Numbered from the stretch's first letter, positions 1 through 7,272 are shown. The stretch is 22,420 nucleotides of DNA from Sulfolobaceae archaeon (GCA_028277025.1 JAPYVG010000028.1:1-22420); one strand, 5' to 3'. Notes: generated by a model from the sequence alone, not told the origin. A program made the numbers and translations.

Positions 1-51
1 GGAGAGATACTCGGTGAGGTTGCTGAAATATTGGGAGTCGGACTTTCGTAG
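1..51 (+). CDS. C-terminal tail of an unidentified protein (cut by the window edge)
   Basis: Frame 1 is open from the window edge to a TAG at 49-51 and reads GEILGEVAEILGVGLS. Sixteen residues are too few to name a family. The frame may be the end of a real gene upstream or a chance open stretch beside the insertion-sequence debris that follows. The perfect hairpin at 81-109 lies just downstream and could serve as its 3' end. Confidence 0.25.
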   Translation, partial: GEILGEVAEILGVGLS

Positions 52-80
52 GGTTTCATGACTGACTTCCTTATATAATT

Positions 81-109
81 AGTCAGATCTGTGTAATACA
101 GATCTGACT
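81..109. repeat. Perfect 11-bp inverted repeat (hairpin)
   Basis: AGTCAGATCTG at 81-91 and its exact reverse complement CAGATCTGACT at 99-109 flank a 7-base spacer. The RNA or single strand would form an 11-bp stem. It lies between the partial reading frame at 1-51 and an IS110-like fragment. It could be a transcript 3' end, the end of a mobile element, or an operator; the sequence does not decide between these. Confidence 0.6.
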
Positions 110-111
110 GG

Positions 112-263
112 GGTGTAGGCAGTTTTGGACATAAAGCTCGAGGCGTAGCTTGGTCCGCCTCCAATTTGAACCGGAAGTTGGGAAAAAAAGTCCGAATAAG
201 GGTAAATTTGGAGGCCCCAGTCGCGGAAATAGATGTATCAAAAGATAAATTAACTGTACTATA
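112..263 (+). pseudogene. IS110-family transposase N-terminal remnant
   Basis: The frame from 112 to the TAA at 261-263 ends in EAPVAEIDVSKDKLTVL. IDVSKDKL resembles the first catalytic-Asp motif at the start of IS110-family transposases (typically GIDVSK followed by a hydrophobic strand). The frame then stops, and no continuation was found, so at most a fragment of a roughly 300-residue transposase remains. The 35 or so residues before the motif do not look like a normal IS110 N-terminus and have no good start codon. The assignment rests on one short motif. Confidence 0.35.
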
Positions 264-389
264 ATAAGCAGTTTAACGCTAGTGAGTAAAGCAGGTTTCA
301 TTGCGTAAGTAATGTGGCTATGCTCGATTTTTCGTTTTCATACCGGAGGCCCCCCATGACGAGAATTCTCTCCAGAGGCCTCATCGTTC

Positions 390-602
390 TCACATCAATT
401 TAGCTCTCATCTGGTGGACAGATGAGAGGGCCAGAGACCCCCTCCCGTTAAAATTAACTATTGCAATAACATCACGATCATTCTCATAACCACAAACACA
501 CTCAATCAAACGATAATCAACTTCCCTCATCTTTCTACCACACCTAGGTTTGGAGAGCTGGATAAGGGGCCTGAGATTGAATACCAATTCATGAAACCTC
601 AA
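390..602 (-). pseudogene. tnpB: TnpB (IS200/IS605-type) C-terminal remnant with damaged zinc ribbon
   Basis: The minus-strand translation contains [24 protein letters not shown] and [10 protein letters not shown]. This is the C-terminal zinc ribbon and third RuvC catalytic motif (the Asp of [10 protein letters not shown]) of archaeal TnpB, the RNA-guided nuclease of IS200/IS605 elements. TnpB is about 400 residues long and only about 65 remain. The frame has no ATG; it opens with a TTG at 602. The first CxxC pair, normally TCPRCG, reads SKPRCG: its first Cys is gone by substitution or a small in-frame deletion, so the ribbon cannot bind zinc normally. The rest of TnpB, including the other RuvC residues, is absent. 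It is a dead fragment. Confidence 0.75.
404..428. repeat. Perfect 10-bp hairpin inside the tnpB 3' end
   Basis: CTCTCATCTG (404-413) and CAGATGAGAG (419-428) are exact reverse complements around the 5-base loop GTGGA. The hairpin lies in the last codons of the tnpB remnant. IS200/IS605 elements carry subterminal hairpins near the right end, and their guide (omega) RNA overlaps the tnpB 3' end, so this may be that structure left over. The flanks at 345-382 also carry short palindromes, including GAGAATTCTC at 361-370. Confidence 0.5.
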
Positions 603-693
603 TGAAAGTACAGACCCCTATAATGTTCCATCCCTTTTTCTCCGTAAGCTTTAGAAGCACAGGCTCCTCAACCCTTGTATGTGGGGACTCCAC
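589..693 (-). pseudogene. Short open minus-strand frame next to the tnpB remnant
   Basis: A 34-residue frame begins at a GTG (693) with VESPHTRVEEPVLLKLTEKK and ends with TGA at 589-591. Its amino-acid pattern looks protein-like (charged, few rare codons), and it sits immediately upstream of the tnpB remnant. It may be another scrap of insertion-sequence coding DNA or the tail of a second tnpB copy. No family is recognised, and chance cannot be excluded. Confidence 0.2.
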
Positions 694-735
694 GAATAAA
701 ATAATTTAATCCTTTTCTAACCCCTTCTAAGAAAC

Positions 736-744
736 GCTTTTTAG
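736..744 (+). promoter_or_regulatory. TATA box for the 110-aa DsrE-like gene
   Basis: GCTTTTTAG, preceded by GAAAC as a possible BRE, is centred about 28 bases before the ATG at 768. This spacing puts the transcript start at or next to the ATG and implies a leaderless mRNA. Confidence 0.45.
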
Positions 745-767
745 CATAAACTCTCCTTTTTACCCCG

Positions 768-1100
768 ATGACTAAAGTCTTATTCCTAATAATGTCGGGT
801 GACGACAAATTCGATTTAGCAACCAGAATGGCTTATAACTCCTACAAAGCGAAGAGGTATGAGGACTTAAAAATAATATATTTCGGGCAGAGTCAAAAGA
901 AGTTAACACAAATAGAGGGTGAAATAAAGAACATGGTTCAAGAGTTGATACAAAACAAAGTAGTTGACTCGGCATGCGTAGGAGTAGCACAAGCTATGAA
1001 CATAAAACCGCAATTAGAAAATATGGGAGTAAGCTTGATGCCGGCCGGTGAAAGAGTAGCATATTACGTAAACCAAGGCTATGAAGTTATAACTTTCTGA
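768..1100 (+). CDS. DsrE-like small protein, 110 aa
   Basis: The product fits the DsrE/DsrF-like fold. It has an opening beta strand KVLFLIMSG, then a helix (residues 12-30) with the strand DLKIIYFG (33-40). A helical middle follows (45-64), then an Ala-Cys region (residues 69-70) and a C-terminal strand GYEVITF. Family members are small cytoplasmic proteins, often sulfur carriers or of unknown role; in sulfur-carrying members a conserved Cys holds the persulfide. The only Cys here is C70, in DSACVGVAQAMN, about where DsrE-like proteins carry one. The start ATG fits a leaderless promoter. It stands alone: IS debris is upstream and a 230-base gap downstream. The family call is from fold pattern, not a strong signature. 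Confidence 0.65.
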   Translation: MTKVLFLIMSGDDKFDLATRMAYNSYKAKRYEDLKIIYFGQSQKKLTQIEGEIKNMVQELIQNKVVDSACVGVAQAMNIKPQLENMGVSLMPAGERVAYYVNQGYEVITF

Positions 1101-1124
1101 TAGAGAGTTCCCCACTTTTAAACA

Positions 1125-1145
1125 TTCTTCTTTTTTCCCCTTTCT
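1125..1145 (+). terminator. T-rich terminator after the DsrE-like gene
   Basis: The tract TTCTTCTTTTTTCCCCTTTC begins about 25 bases after the stop codon. Pyrimidine and oligo-T runs of this kind end archaeal transcripts. No stem precedes it. Confidence 0.4.
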
Positions 1146-1329
1146 AACAATTTCAAAATTTTTAAACAATGTTGTAGAAAATAATGATAAAGTACAAGCA
1201 AAATGAAGATATCTAGTAATTCCAAAACGTCTCTATAGAATAATCTTACAAGCTGGCCACTATTTCACTTTTTCTTGGCACTACTTAAGTTAGCAAATGG
1301 GCTCCGTCTACTTTTAGCCGAATCTTGAT

Positions 1330-1557
1330 TTAGATAATGCCTTGGAATTCTCTTGGCTGAGTCCTTATCGGAGGCATTTCTACCTCAAAGCAGACCTCTT
1401 CTCCCTTAGCCTCATGCTCTTTTTGATGTTGATAAGCGTAAATTGCTGACATTACTTTGTTACACTTTTTACACCTAAGTAACACATCGATCACTACTGG
1501 ATATGACGTGCTTGGTTGAGGGGTGAGTTTAATTGGTTCTATTGGTTGCCTTATCAT
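1330..1557 (-). CDS. Small C2H2-like zinc-binding protein, 75 aa
   Basis: The protein has a Pro-rich N-terminus (PIEPIKLTPQPSTSYPVV), then LLRCKKCNKVMSAIYAYQHQ and KEHEAKGE. The spacing is C-x2-C and later H-x3-H, as in a single C2H2 zinc finger. Residues 28-52 should form the finger. The C-terminus is acidic, then Pro/Arg-rich. Small archaeal finger proteins of this kind may bind DNA, RNA or protein partners; nothing here says which. The ATG at 1557 follows a TATA box (1578-1587) at a leaderless distance, although GGGGAGG at about 1569-1575 also resembles a ribosome-binding site. It is transcribed away from the MBL gene. Confidence 0.6.
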   Translation of the reverse strand: MIRQPIEPIKLTPQPSTSYPVVIDVLLRCKKCNKVMSAIYAYQHQKEHEAKGEEVCFEVEMPPIRTQPREFQGII

Positions 1558-1577
1558 AAAATTAATATCCTCCCCGT

Positions 1578-1587
1578 ATTATATAAC
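1578..1587 (-). promoter_or_regulatory. TATA box for the small zinc protein
   Basis: Read on the minus strand the sequence is TTATATAAT, centred about 26 bases before the ATG at 1557. Confidence 0.45.
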
Positions 1588-1735
1588 TTTTTTACACGTC
1601 TAATAACGCTTATAATTCAGGGTAATTCATGATGAGTTTATTTAAATAGAAATTCTATGTTATAAAATACACTTACGAAGGGTTGATTAGGTTAAATTCC
1701 TAAAAAAATTAATTTTTGTTTTACCAACTCTATTT

Positions 1736-2377
1736 ATGCAAGTTTATGAATTAAAACTCAGATTCGTAAAATCCTTCTTAATTGAAAATGATGACGGAAA
1801 CTTGATTTTAGTTGACTCCGGAACGCCAGGGGGAGGTAGAAGGATACTCAATGAACTAGTTAAAATTGGTAAAAATCCAGAGCGTGTATCGTACGTGATT
1901 TTCACACACTCCCACTTAGATCACATTGGAGGTTCTGCGGAACTAAGAAGCGCCTTAAAAAACGCTAAATTTGGCATAGCAAGAGAGGGGTTAGAGTATT
2001 TAGAAAAAGGGAAGATTAGGGAGCCAATAATTCATTCCACTTTTCAGAGGGTGTTGTTTTCAATTGCAAAACCATTTCTCCTCAGAGGTGCGAGGGGAGT
2101 TAGAGCTGATTTTGTGTTGGAAGAGGGAGAATTGATTAAAGGCGTGGAAATCATAAAAACGCCAGGGCATACTGACGATTCAATCTCAATTTACCTTAAA
2201 CCTTTGAACTCGTTAATAGTGGGTGATACGCTTTTCGGGGATAGGAAGGGATTAAAGATCCCGGTAATTTATGAGGACTTCGATAATCTGATGAAAAGTA
2301 TTGAAAAAATTAAGGAATTTAAACCTAAAATGGTTTACGTTTCTCATGGTATAAGCTCTACTAAATTTCTAGTCTAA
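1736..2377 (+). CDS. Metallo-beta-lactamase-fold hydrolase, 213 aa
   Basis: All core motifs of the MBL fold are present. They are LVDSGTPGG (residues 26-33), THSHLDHIGG (57-66, metal ligands H58, H60, D62, H63), TPGHTDDS (142-149, H145), VGDTLFG (162-168, bridging D164) and VSHG (202-205, H204). A dinuclear zinc or iron hydrolase is expected. The length matches simple glyoxalase II-like or quorum-lactonase-like members, without the extra domains of RNases J or CPSF. The substrate cannot be told. The 3' end overlaps the end of the convergent TA0938-like gene by 9 bases. The ATG was chosen because it opens directly into the first beta strand MQVYELKLRF. Confidence 0.88.
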   Translation: MQVYELKLRFVKSFLIENDDGNLILVDSGTPGGGRRILNELVKIGKNPERVSYVIFTHSHLDHIGGSAELRSALKNAKFGIAREGLEYLEKGKIREPIIHSTFQRVLFSIAKPFLLRGARGVRADFVLEEGELIKGVEIIKTPGHTDDSISIYLKPLNSLIVGDTLFGDRKGLKIPVIYEDFDNLMKSIEKIKEFKPKMVYVSHGISSTKFLV

Positions 2378-2683
2378 AAAAGTCTGAATTTCGCCCTCAT
2401 CTCCGAACTTAACGTAAAATTTATACTCCTTACCTTCACGTCTGGCTACGCAATTCCTACCGCGATAGTAATTACCGTTTATTACAAGCTCATCAATCCT
2501 ATCCCAGCCAGTCCTCTTTTTTACCTCACTTATCATGTTCTTAAACTCTAATGCACAAACATCACAACAAAAGAAGAGTCTCTGACCATCTATTTCCTCA
2601 TAATAGTCCCCCCATGTAGAACCACACAAAGCACAACCGGTTTCTTTAGTTCCAACTTCATTTCCGTTAACTATAATCCTCAT
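2369..2683 (-). CDS. TA0938-like zinc protein, 104 aa
   Basis: The sequence has two CxxC pairs, [15 protein letters not shown] (C17, C20) and [11 protein letters not shown]. Further on are a [18 protein letters not shown] stretch and a C-terminal beta region [15 protein letters not shown]. This matches the pattern I know for the Thermoplasma TA0938 zinc-protein family, which has a solved structure and no assigned function. Its ATG overlaps the TGA of the upstream zinc-finger/haem-oxygenase-fold gene (ATGA), so the two are probably one operon and translationally coupled. A shared job, perhaps metal or redox handling, is inference. Confidence 0.7.
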   Translation of the reverse strand: MRIIVNGNEVGTKETGCALCGSTWGDYYEEIDGQRLFFCCDVCALEFKNMISEVKKRTGWDRIDELVINGNYYRGRNCVARREGKEYKFYVKFGDEGEIQTFLD

Positions 2684-3576
2684 GTTAAAACACCCAATAC
2701 ACTTTTATCTATTTGTATAGCTCTCTCAAGCCTTGCTAATAAATATTTCGAAAAAGCATCAAATGACCTTATTACAGAAACTTGTATATCCTCAAAACCC
2801 TCTGCATATTTATCAACTAACTCCAAAGCTTCTCCCGCATGCCCTTCATCAGCCTCATATCCCTCCCTTAGGAAATCTTTAACCTCTTGAGGATATTCAT
2901 TTGATTCCAAAATTTTAGGGTTAAAATAATGCATTTTAGCCCCGTACTTAACCAAGCTTCTATCAGCAACCAATTCTAAACTGTGCATTGAAGCCATAGT
3001 TTCCACCCATCCCTTATTTAATGCAATATTCCACCACGTGTTTAAGGCAGACCTAGTTGCCGGTAAGGGCGGTATCGAAAGTATCTGTTCTCTCTTCATT
3101 CCCAGACTCTCTCCCATTCTTAAGAGTAGTTCGTAATGAGAAGGTTTATTATTAAATCCAATATACTCAACCGCTATATTCCCCAGCTCATATCTTATTA
3201 CGTCGTCTTTATCAGTTCTCGCAACTATCGTTGATAAGATCCTAACCCAGTTCTTTAAGAAATGTTGATGCTCAATAACATAACCTAGAAGAACTGCTTT
3301 GGTTGGTTTCTGCATCGCCAAGATAAACGGATGGGGGTTTTCTCCGTAAAACTTATCTATAAACTTTTGTCTGATCCAGTCAGACAGATTATTTCTCACT
3401 CTGAAAAAACCTTCAAGAGATTTAGTCAGTTCCTCTTCACTAACCTCTTTAACGCTCAAGTTTCTGTTAAGCCACATAATATGCTTTGCATCACTTTTCT
3501 TAGTCAGTGAATATATGTGTCTCGCAATTTCGTACCACTCACTACTTTTATACTCACAAACTGGGCAAATTGGCAT
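2680..3576 (-). CDS. Zinc-finger plus haem-oxygenase-fold (TenA/PqqC-like) protein, 298 aa
   Basis: Residues 1-33 hold a C2H2-like finger (C4, C7, H20, H32; [18 protein letters not shown]). Residues about 50-298 are all-helical, with acidic/His positions typical of the TenA/PqqC/haem-oxygenase-like superfamily: [43 protein letters not shown] and [16 protein letters not shown]. The recurring E and H residues suggest a diiron (HDO-type) oxidase or oxygenase rather than a thiaminase. That is inference and needs a structural match. A TATA-like TATTTAAAAA lies about 26 bases before the ATG. It is the first gene of a coupled pair with the TA0938-like protein. Substrate unknown. Confidence 0.65.
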   Translation of the reverse strand: MPICPVCEYKSSEWYEIARHIYSLTKKSDAKHIMWLNRNLSVKEVSEEELTKSLEGFFRVRNNLSDWIRQKFIDKFYGENPHPFILAMQKPTKAVLLGYVIEHQHFLKNWVRILSTIVARTDKDDVIRYELGNIAVEYIGFNNKPSHYELLLRMGESLGMKREQILSIPPLPATRSALNTWWNIALNKGWVETMASMHSLELVADRSLVKYGAKMHYFNPKILESNEYPQEVKDFLREGYEADEGHAGEALELVDKYAEGFEDIQVSVIRSFDAFSKYLLARLERAIQIDKSVLGVLT

Positions 3577-3670
3577 AATTAAGTTTTGATTTTTATGTTT
3601 TTAAATATGTGTTAGTGAAAGCGTAAAATGAGAAATTTTTGTAATAAAATATAATTGCACTGTTAGCAAG

Positions 3671-3678
3671 ATTTATAT
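3671..3678 (+). promoter_or_regulatory. TATA box for the selenium-binding protein gene
   Basis: ATTTATAT, preceded by AGCAAG as a possible BRE, is centred about 29 bases before the ATG at 3703. No ribosome-binding site precedes the ATG, so a leaderless transcript is likely. Confidence 0.5.
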
Positions 3679-3702
3679 CTCAAAATAGGCACTATATTCT
3701 TA

Positions 3703-5076
3703 ATGGGAATAAGGTTAGATCCCACGTTCTACCCCTCACCTAAAGTTGCAATGAGAGCACCGCCGGAAAAGCTAGCCTATGTAGCTTGCTTATATGAAGG
3801 TACCGGAATAAACAAGCCGGATTTCATAGCAGTAGTAGATACCGATCCTCAATCACCAACTTTCTCTAAGATATTGGGAAAAGTAGAACTACCTCATGTA
3901 GGGGATGAACTTCATCACTTCGGTTGGAATGCGTGTAGTTCAGCTTTATGCCCTAACGGTAAACCCTACCTTGAAAGGAGGTATTTAATAGTCCCAGGCT
4001 TGAGGTCTTCAAGGATTTATATAATTGATGTGAAGGAGAACCCAAAGAGTCCTAAATTAGTCAAAACAATAGAACCTGAGGAAGTAATCTCAAAGAGTGG
4101 TTATAGCAGATTACATACCGTACACTGTGGTCCAGATGGGATTTATATAAGTGCTTTAGGGAATGAAGCCGGTGAAGGTCCAGGGGGTATTTTAGTTCTC
4201 GATCATTTCTCTTTTGAAGTTTTAGGTAAGTGGGAGGTTGACAGAAAAGACCAATACCTTGCCTACGACTTCTGGTGGAACTTACCTAATGAGGTTATGG
4301 TTACCAGTGAGTGGGCAGTCCCTAATACCATAGAGAATGGGTTGAAATTAGAACACCTTAAGGATAGGTACGGGAATAGATTGCATTTCTGGGACTTGAG
4401 TAAGAGAAAGAAGATAAGTTCTGTAACTTTAGGCCAAGAAAACAGAATGGCGTTAGAAATAAGACCGTTCCACGATCCAACTAAACTTAGCGGGTTTGTT
4501 AATGTAGTGGTAAGTTTGAAAGATCTAAGCAGTTCGATATGGTATTGGTTCTATGAGGATAATAAATGGCAAGCTGAAAAGGTGATAGAAATACCGGCTG
4601 AGCCTACTGAAGGTGGACTACCAGAAATTCTAAAGCCGTTTAAGGTTGTTCCACCTTTAGTAACTGATATAGATCTATCCCTCGACGATAAATACCTTTA
4701 CGTTAGTTTGTGGGGAATAGGAGAGGTGAGACAGTATGATGTATCGGATCCATTTAGGCCCAGAGAGACTGGAAGGGTTAAATTAGGAGGGATACTACAT
4801 AGGGCTGATCATCCATTAGGATATAAGTTAACTGGAGCTCCTCAAATGTTAGAGGTCAGTAGGGACGGTAAGAGGATATATGTTACTAATTCACTTTACT
4901 CAACATGGGATAACCAGTTTTACCCAGAGGGGATTAGGGGTTGGCTTGTAAGACTTAATGCTGAAAACGGTCTAAATATAGATAAGGAATTCTTCTTGAA
5001 TTTCGGTGAGGCTAGGGCACATCAAGTGAGGTTACATGGTGGTGACGCCAGCTCAGATTCTTATTGCTATTCTTAG
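3703..5076 (+). CDS. Selenium-binding protein / methanethiol oxidase family (SBP56), 457 aa
   Basis: This is a full-length SBP56-type beta propeller. Diagnostic stretches are LAYVACLYEGTGINKPDFIA near the start, DELHHFGWNACSSALC (H71, H72, C78, C83), LHTVHCGPDGIYISALGN (H138, H141), VTSEWAVPNT, DIDLSLDDKYLYVSLWG and a C-terminus ending HGGDASSDSYCYS, which parallels the GGDCSSD ending of animal and bacterial members. Characterised members oxidise methanethiol to formaldehyde, hydrogen peroxide and hydrogen sulfide, with conserved His residues holding the metal. Whether this archaeal copy does so is inference. The canonical CSSC is CSSALC here. A membrane-protein frame overlaps its last 41 bases, and the oxidase locus lies just beyond. 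It has its own leaderless promoter. Confidence 0.9.
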   Translation: MGIRLDPTFYPSPKVAMRAPPEKLAYVACLYEGTGINKPDFIAVVDTDPQSPTFSKILGKVELPHVGDELHHFGWNACSSALCPNGKPYLERRYLIVPGLRSSRIYIIDVKENPKSPKLVKTIEPEEVISKSGYSRLHTVHCGPDGIYISALGNEAGEGPGGILVLDHFSFEVLGKWEVDRKDQYLAYDFWWNLPNEVMVTSEWAVPNTIENGLKLEHLKDRYGNRLHFWDLSKRKKISSVTLGQENRMALEIRPFHDPTKLSGFVNVVVSLKDLSSSIWYWFYEDNKWQAEKVIEIPAEPTEGGLPEILKPFKVVPPLVTDIDLSLDDKYLYVSLWGIGEVRQYDVSDPFRPRETGRVKLGGILHRADHPLGYKLTGAPQMLEVSRDGKRIYVTNSLYSTWDNQFYPEGIRGWLVRLNAENGLNIDKEFFLNFGEARAHQVRLHGGDASSDSYCYS

Positions 5077-5578
5077 CGTGTTATTCTCCTTTGACCCGCT
5101 TAAGGGATCTCTTTTTCCCATTTATTTTTCTAAGTTATGTGGGATAAGGAGAGGTATAATGTGCCTCTTAGTGTTAACTGTTATCACATCAGCCTTCCTT
5201 TTCCCTTTTATTTTCATTAGGTTTGGCCCTAATTCGTTCGAGCTAATGATATTACTGTCTATCTTACTTTATAATGAAATCATGCACTTACTGTTCGATG
5301 TTCACTATAAGGGTAGTTATAAACCATCGTTTTATGTGCTAGCCAAGTGGTTCTTCATCAACTCCTTATTAACCTTATTCCCACTGTACTCTCTCTTAAT
5401 AGCCTTATTTAACCAAATAATCTCGTTCATAATAATAAATTCTGTAAGTAGGGTAATATACTTTTACTTGGCGAATAACAACTATTTCATGATGAGAAGG
5501 CTCAGTTATGTCAATTTAAGCCTTCTGTACTCTTTGGTTTTAGTAGCTTTTATTCTCCTCTATGTTCTTAAGCTTTAA
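5036..5578 (+). CDS. Multi-pass membrane protein, unknown family, about 180 aa
   Basis: About five hydrophobic segments are visible, from LIAILSVLFSF at the N-terminus to LLYSLVLVAFILLYVL at the C-terminus. Short charged loops such as KGSYKPS and MMRRLSYVN separate them. The first segment (FDPLKGSLFPIYFSKL) faintly recalls MarC/SnatA-type transporters, but too weakly to name one. The given ATG lies 41 bases inside the preceding SBP gene; GTG codons at 5039 and 5042 or later codons are alternatives, so the start is uncertain. The last 39 bases overlap the convergent membrane-protein gene. It is probably cotranscribed with the SBP gene. Confidence 0.6.
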   Translation: MVVTPAQILIAILSVLFSFDPLKGSLFPIYFSKLCGIRRGIMCLLVLTVITSAFLFPFIFIRFGPNSFELMILLSILLYNEIMHLLFDVHYKGSYKPSFYVLAKWFFINSLLTLFPLYSLLIALFNQIISFIIINSVSRVIYFYLANNNYFMMRRLSYVNLSLLYSLVLVAFILLYVLKL

Positions 5579-6283
5579 TCTTCTGAACTGATCTGTCAGT
5601 ATTATTATTGTGAAAATCGGTAAAAGGAAGTAGAGCGCCAAGAGGGTATCTCCAACGGCTATGTCATAAACTAAAATTGAGAGGGGGGTATAAAAGGCGA
5701 TTAGAGAGGGTAAAGACAGACAGCAACTGCTACCAGATATCAAACCTAAAGAGATTACGGCAATTATGCTTTTTGCCATATTCGTAGTACTCCTCATAAT
5801 ATCTACTATTCTTCCTATATTAGCTGACACTGTGAAGGTTATAATTACGGCTGATAGTAACGCGAAAGGTGTTAAGTCGAGAAAATATGAGGGTTGTATG
5901 AAAATGCTTAATGATGGATTTAATAGTAAGTTTAATAAAACTCCAACTCCTTGATATGGGAAAGGTGTGTAAGTTAAGATAATCTGAGAGGGGAAATACC
6001 CTTGATAGCCAAAGATAGAAATTAGGAGCTTTTCAATTGCAATACTATAAATTATTATGTGAACGGGTAAGTAAGAGAGAAATGAAAGGGATATACTTCT
6101 CCTCTTAATAAAGTTCCCCGCTACGTAATTTACGACACCCCTTTCAGCGTTTAAAACCGCGTATCCTACGATAACCCAGAAAGTTGTTGGTGCTATTATG
6201 TAATTTAACTCTTGATTAGGTACACTGATTGTAAAAAATAAAATGAAAAGTAATATAATATAAATTAATACTTTCTTATTCAT
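5540..6283 (-). CDS. Membrane protein with Cys-Cys motif, last gene of the leftward oxidase operon
   Basis: The 247-residue product has about six or seven hydrophobic segments: an N-terminal helix (4-20), 33-55, 68-92, 113-130, 138-156, 170-205 with the motif SGSSCCLSLP (C187, C188), and 205-228. It ends in a basic tail. Adjacent Cys residues in a membrane segment resemble metal-handling membrane proteins such as MerT (SCC), so a copper or haem role in oxidase assembly is possible; this is inference. It follows the four-helix gene by 33 bases on the same strand. Its 3' end overlaps the rightward membrane gene by 39 bases. No family is recognised. Confidence 0.65.
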   Translation of the reverse strand: MNKKVLIYIILLFILFFTISVPNQELNYIIAPTTFWVIVGYAVLNAERGVVNYVAGNFIKRRSISLSFLSYLPVHIIIYSIAIEKLLISIFGYQGYFPSQIILTYTPFPYQGVGVLLNLLLNPSLSIFIQPSYFLDLTPFALLSAVIITFTVSANIGRIVDIMRSTTNMAKSIIAVISLGLISGSSCCLSLPSLIAFYTPLSILVYDIAVGDTLLALYFLLPIFTIIILTDQFRRLKLKNIEENKSY

Positions 6284-6316
6284 ACTTAGTTTATTTTTGT
6301 TTATTGAGGTTAAAAA

Positions 6317-6766
6317 TTAATCTTTATAATACTCCTTATACATTACTAGCGTAATTCCGAAGAGCAATAGCATCGCCATAGCAATTAAAATACCCATGTT
6401 GAATTGAAGTTGTAAAGGTAAATAGGGTGAGAAGTAAGGTATGGCGGAATAAACTAACACTCCTCCAGCAATTATTAAGAGTACTAGACTTATAGCAGTG
6501 TAATCAATCTTTTGCTTAACTTGAGATGGTGGGGATTCCCTAAACTTAACAGCGAGGAAGACGAGGCTACCCATAAAGATCGCAAAAACTCCGCCAGCCG
6601 CTATATAAGTGTATTCGAACAGTTGTTTTTCGTATAAACTTACTGGGGAAGCTGATGAAACTGGTAAGTTCCCGAAATCGCCTATCGCCTCAAATATAAA
6701 AAACATTATTAGAATCGTTATAAACCACAAGATGTAGTCTACTGGTCTTAATGTCTTATAACTCAT
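6317..6766 (-). CDS. Four-helix membrane protein of the oxidase operon, 149 aa
   Basis: Hydrophobic segments lie at about residues 10-28, 52-74, 88-112 and 122-144. The second ends in LVFLAVKFRESPPSQ, which resembles the end of the second transmembrane helix of subunit II in many oxidases (hydrophobic helix then FR). The CuA protein next to it has only one helix. The ATG overlaps the TGA of that CuA gene (ATGA), which points to translational coupling and a physical partner. It occupies the place of a small accessory subunit (SoxI-like or subunit IV-like) in SoxM-type loci, but I cannot prove homology. Confidence 0.7.
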   Translation of the reverse strand: MSYKTLRPVDYILWFITILIMFFIFEAIGDFGNLPVSSASPVSLYEKQLFEYTYIAAGGVFAIFMGSLVFLAVKFRESPPSQVKQKIDYTAISLVLLIIAGGVLVYSAIPYFSPYLPLQLQFNMGILIAMAMLLLFGITLVMYKEYYKD

Positions 6767-7212
6767 GAGGAACTACCACCCCCTACTACAACTATTTCCC
6801 CAATCATCGTGTAATGTCCGGGCCCGCAGAACTCAGCACAGTATATGTTATAGACACCGGGCTTAGTAACATATATGTAAAGTGGGTAATAATAACCTGG
6901 TACAGCTTCTAACTTGTATCCTAATTGTACAATGTACATTGCGTGGATTACGTCTGCTGAGGTTAAGTTGAAGATGTATGGTTGTCCTGCTTTTAGCACA
7001 ACCTTATCATAACTCACCGTACCGTTGGGGTAAATAAACTCCCAAACGTACTGCTTAGCTATTACTTTTATCACTATGGGTTTTTGATGAGTATTGGGGA
7101 AGAACGCACCGGTATCAATGACGGCTAAGTAATGGAATGCTAATCCTCCTAAGAAGGCTAAAATTATTGCAGCCCCTACCATTGTTAATAATTCCACCGA
7201 AACCTTAGGCAT
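6763..7212 (-). CDS. soxH: Cytochrome oxidase CuA subunit II (SoxH-like), 149 aa
   Basis: Residues 8-30 form one transmembrane helix and the rest is a cupredoxin domain outside the membrane. The binuclear CuA site is complete: H90 in SADVIHAMYI, then YCAEFCGPGHYTMIG with C125, E127 (backbone-carbonyl ligand position), C129, H133 and M136. It accepts electrons, probably from the sulfocyanin encoded just upstream, and passes them to the haem of the SoxM-like subunit. The length matches short single-helix subunit II proteins (ba3-like) rather than two-helix ones. It is coupled by ATGA to the four-helix protein. The ATG opens directly into the membrane helix. Confidence 0.9.
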   Translation of the reverse strand: MPKVSVELLTMVGAAIILAFLGGLAFHYLAVIDTGAFFPNTHQKPIVIKVIAKQYVWEFIYPNGTVSYDKVVLKAGQPYIFNLTSADVIHAMYIVQLGYKLEAVPGYYYPLYIYVTKPGVYNIYCAEFCGPGHYTMIGEIVVVGGGSSS

Positions 7213-7272
7213 TTTATATCAAGATAATATTTAACGTAAACAAGTTTTTATATTTTAATTACAAAAATGTAG

